From Burkholderiaceae bacterium (GTDB lineage: Bacteria; Pseudomonadota; Gammaproteobacteria; Burkholderiales; Burkholderiaceae_C): 34,181 nt of DNA. The DNA is taken from positions 1 to 34,181 of the forward strand of contig JAFALA010000029.1 of assembly GCA_019234815.1 (NCBI GenBank), written 5' to 3'. The position numbers and the translations under genes were made by a program. The notes beneath the pieces are model-generated. The model ran no database searches, was not told the origin of the DNA, and saw nothing but the letters and a program-made list of their open reading frames with translations. How positions within the stretch are numbered: position 1 is the stretch's first letter; the number at the start of each line of letters is the position of its first letter. Positions 32,686 through 34,181 of the stretch are shown one piece after another.

Positions 32686-34181
32686 ATGTCTGATCTGGTT
32701 TTCGCCGACGAACTGCCTGACGACCCCTGCCCGCCAGCCGTGAAGCCCAGCGATCCCTGGGTGGTCCTGATCGTGGACGACGACCCCGCCGTCCACCAGG
32801 TCACCCAGCTGGTGATGGAGGACTTCGAGTTTTCGGGACGCCGCCTGCTGTTCCTGAATGCCTACAGCGCCCAGGAGGCGCGTACGGTCCTGGGCCAGCG
32901 CGACGACATCGCCCTGGTGCTGCTCGACGTGGTGATGGAGTCCGAGCACGCCGGCCTGGACGTGGTGCGCTACATCCGCGAAGAGCTGCAGAACCGCCAT
33001 GTCCGTATCGTGCTGCGCACCGGCCAGCCCGGCCAGGCGCCTGAAGAGCAGGTCATCAAGACCTACGACATCAACGACTACAAGGAAAAGACCGAGCTGA
33101 CCAAGCGCAAGCTGATCACGACGTTCTATGCTGCGCTGCGCTCCTACCGCGACATTGCCATCATCGAGCACGCGCGCCAGGCGCTGCGCCGCTCGATCGA
33201 CGCGATCACCAAGGTCTACGACTCGCAGAACCTCAACCGCTTCGCCTCGGCGGTGCTCGAGCAGGTGGCCCATGTGCTGGGCTTCGAAGCGCAGGGCCTG
33301 TGCGCCAGCCGCATTGCCGCCTACGCCGCCACGCACATCGAAGGCAAGCTCAAGGTGCTGGCCGCCACGTCGGAGTATTCGGGCCTGCTGGAAGACGACG
33401 AGCTCGACAAGCTGCCGCCGGAAGTCACGCAGGCGCTGAACCGTGCACTGCAGGCCAAGTCCGGCCATTTCGACGACAGGCACTACGTTGGTTATTACCG
33501 CAGCAGCGCGGGCAACGAGAGCCTCTTGTACATGGTGTTCTCGGAACCCGTCGATGCGCAGGCGCGTGAACTGCTCGAGATCTTCTGCACCAACGTCGCC
33601 CTCACCTATGAAGGCCTGCTGCTGCGCGAGGAGATCCAGGAAACCCACCGCTCGACCGTCTACATCGTCGGCGAGGCCATTGAGCAGCGCACCCAGGAGA
33701 GCGGCACCCATGTGAAGCGGGTCGGCGAGGTCTCCGCGCTGCTGGCGCAGGCATTGGGCCTGCACCCCAGCGAGGTCGAGTTCATCCGCCAGGCGGCGCC
33801 GCTGCACGACGTGGGCAAGATCGGCGTGCCGGACTACGTCCTGTCCAAGTCCGATCCGCTGGCTCCGGAAGAGCGCGGCACGATCGAGCAGCACTCGCGC
33901 ATAGGATTCGATCTGCTGAGCCGCTCGGACACGCGCATCCTGCAGCTGGCCGCCACCATTGCCCACGAGCACCATGAGCATTGGGATGGAAACGGATACC
34001 CGCAGGGCCTTGCCGGCGAGAACATCCATGTCGCCGGCCGCATCGTGGCCATTGCCGATGTGCTGGATGCGCTGATCAGCAAGCGCTGCTACCGCGAAGC
34101 CTGGTCCTTCGAGGAGGCGCTGGCCCACATCGCCGCACAATCGGGCAAGCAATTCGACCCGCAACTGGTGAACCTGCTGCT
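32686..34181 (+). CDS. REC–DUF3369–HD-GYP response regulator (C-terminus outside window)
   Basis: I translated 498 codons up to the window end. Residues 25-150 form a receiver domain with the acidic triad DDD (31-33), phospho-acceptor D81 in VLLDVVM and the K of the NDYKEK segment. Residues about 155-315 match the DUF3369 sensor-like domain that often follows such receivers. Residues about 325-498 form an HD-GYP phosphodiesterase domain, with H374-D375 in PLHDVGKIGVP and HHEHWDGNGYP (429-439) intact, so it should hydrolyse cyclic di-GMP. It starts at ATG 32686 with AGAGGT five bases upstream. It lies 84 bp after cobT; no terminator or convincing promoter was found in that gap. The cognate kinase is not in the window. 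Confidence 0.95.
   Translation, partial: MSDLVFADELPDDPCPPAVKPSDPWVVLIVDDDPAVHQVTQLVMEDFEFSGRRLLFLNAYSAQEARTVLGQRDDIALVLLDVVMESEHAGLDVVRYIREELQNRHVRIVLRTGQPGQAPEEQVIKTYDINDYKEKTELTKRKLITTFYAALRSYRDIAIIEHARQALRRSIDAITKVYDSQNLNRFASAVLEQVAHVLGFEAQGLCASRIAAYAATHIEGKLKVLAATSEYSGLLEDDELDKLPPEVTQALNRALQAKSGHFDDRHYVGYYRSSAGNESLLYMVFSEPVDAQARELLEIFCTNVALTYEGLLLREEIQETHRSTVYIVGEAIEQRTQESGTHVKRVGEVSALLAQALGLHPSEVEFIRQAAPLHDVGKIGVPDYVLSKSDPLAPEERGTIEQHSRIGFDLLSRSDTRILQLAATIAHEHHEHWDGNGYPQGLAGENIHVAGRIVAIADVLDALISKRCYREAWSFEEALAHIAAQSGKQFDPQLVNLL

Noticed and set aside
1..34181. CRISPR arrays, insertion sequences, transposases, integrases or prophage genes
   Set aside because: No regularly spaced repeats, terminal inverted repeats with a transposase, or phage structural genes were seen on either strand.

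Overview
This 34 kb, high-GC window reads as a chromosomal segment of a betaproteobacterium, most likely a Burkholderiales member of the Comamonadaceae type. The basis is gene content and order (TPR gene–lolB–ispE–tRNA-Gln–prs–rplY–pth; hrcA divergent from nadK–recN–rapZ; mutM–mutY), the style of the chemoreceptor and of the REC–DUF3369–HD-GYP protein, and a complete BtuB/cob operon. The taxonomic call is inference; no rRNA or marker comparison was possible.

Layout. (1) 1-5171: a chemoreceptor gene (minus strand, C-terminus off the window) diverges from a compact plus-strand cluster. The cluster holds a membrane c-type-heme (DUF3365-like)/HAMP protein with no output domain, a TIR-domain protein with a C-terminal GPIAK-type module, a small protein with two PGDYG-like repeats, a four-helix membrane protein built as two SLATT-like hairpins, and a short KfrA-N-like remnant. 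This is the accessory part and the best candidate for an undescribed signalling or defence system. (2) 5268-6534: a GH18-like lipoprotein gene and a tRNA with anticodon CAT (probably Ile2), both minus strand. (3) 6648-13084: housekeeping genes: hrcA (minus), nadK–recN–rapZ (plus, overlapping), and mutM–mutY (minus, overlapping). (4) 13189-19735: envelope, isoprenoid, nucleotide and translation genes: a TPR protein, lolB, ispE, tRNA-Gln, prs, rplY, pth and a small secreted protein. The ispE 3' half and the prs 3' flank show signs of past recombination. (5) 19744-32601: an adenosylcobalamin riboswitch followed by a tightly packed operon btuB–cobU–btuF–btuC–btuD–cobB–bluB–cobO–cobD–cobC–cobQ–cobT, almost all joined by 1-4 bp overlaps or gaps under 10 bp. 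(6) 32686-end: a REC–DUF3369–HD-GYP response regulator, cut by the window edge.

How the genes work together. The B12 operon couples uptake of corrinoids (outer-membrane BtuB, periplasmic BtuF, ABC transporter BtuCD) with the late steps of synthesis: a,c-amidation (CobB), adenosylation (CobO), the remaining amidations (CobQ), aminopropanol arm attachment (CobC/CobD), nucleotide activation (CobU), lower-ligand synthesis (BluB) and ligand activation (CobT). Cobalamin synthase (CobS) and the ribazole phosphatase are not in the window. The riboswitch leader carries two hairpins that look like its expression platform. Intergenic gaps elsewhere are short; none above 300 bases lacks an explanation.
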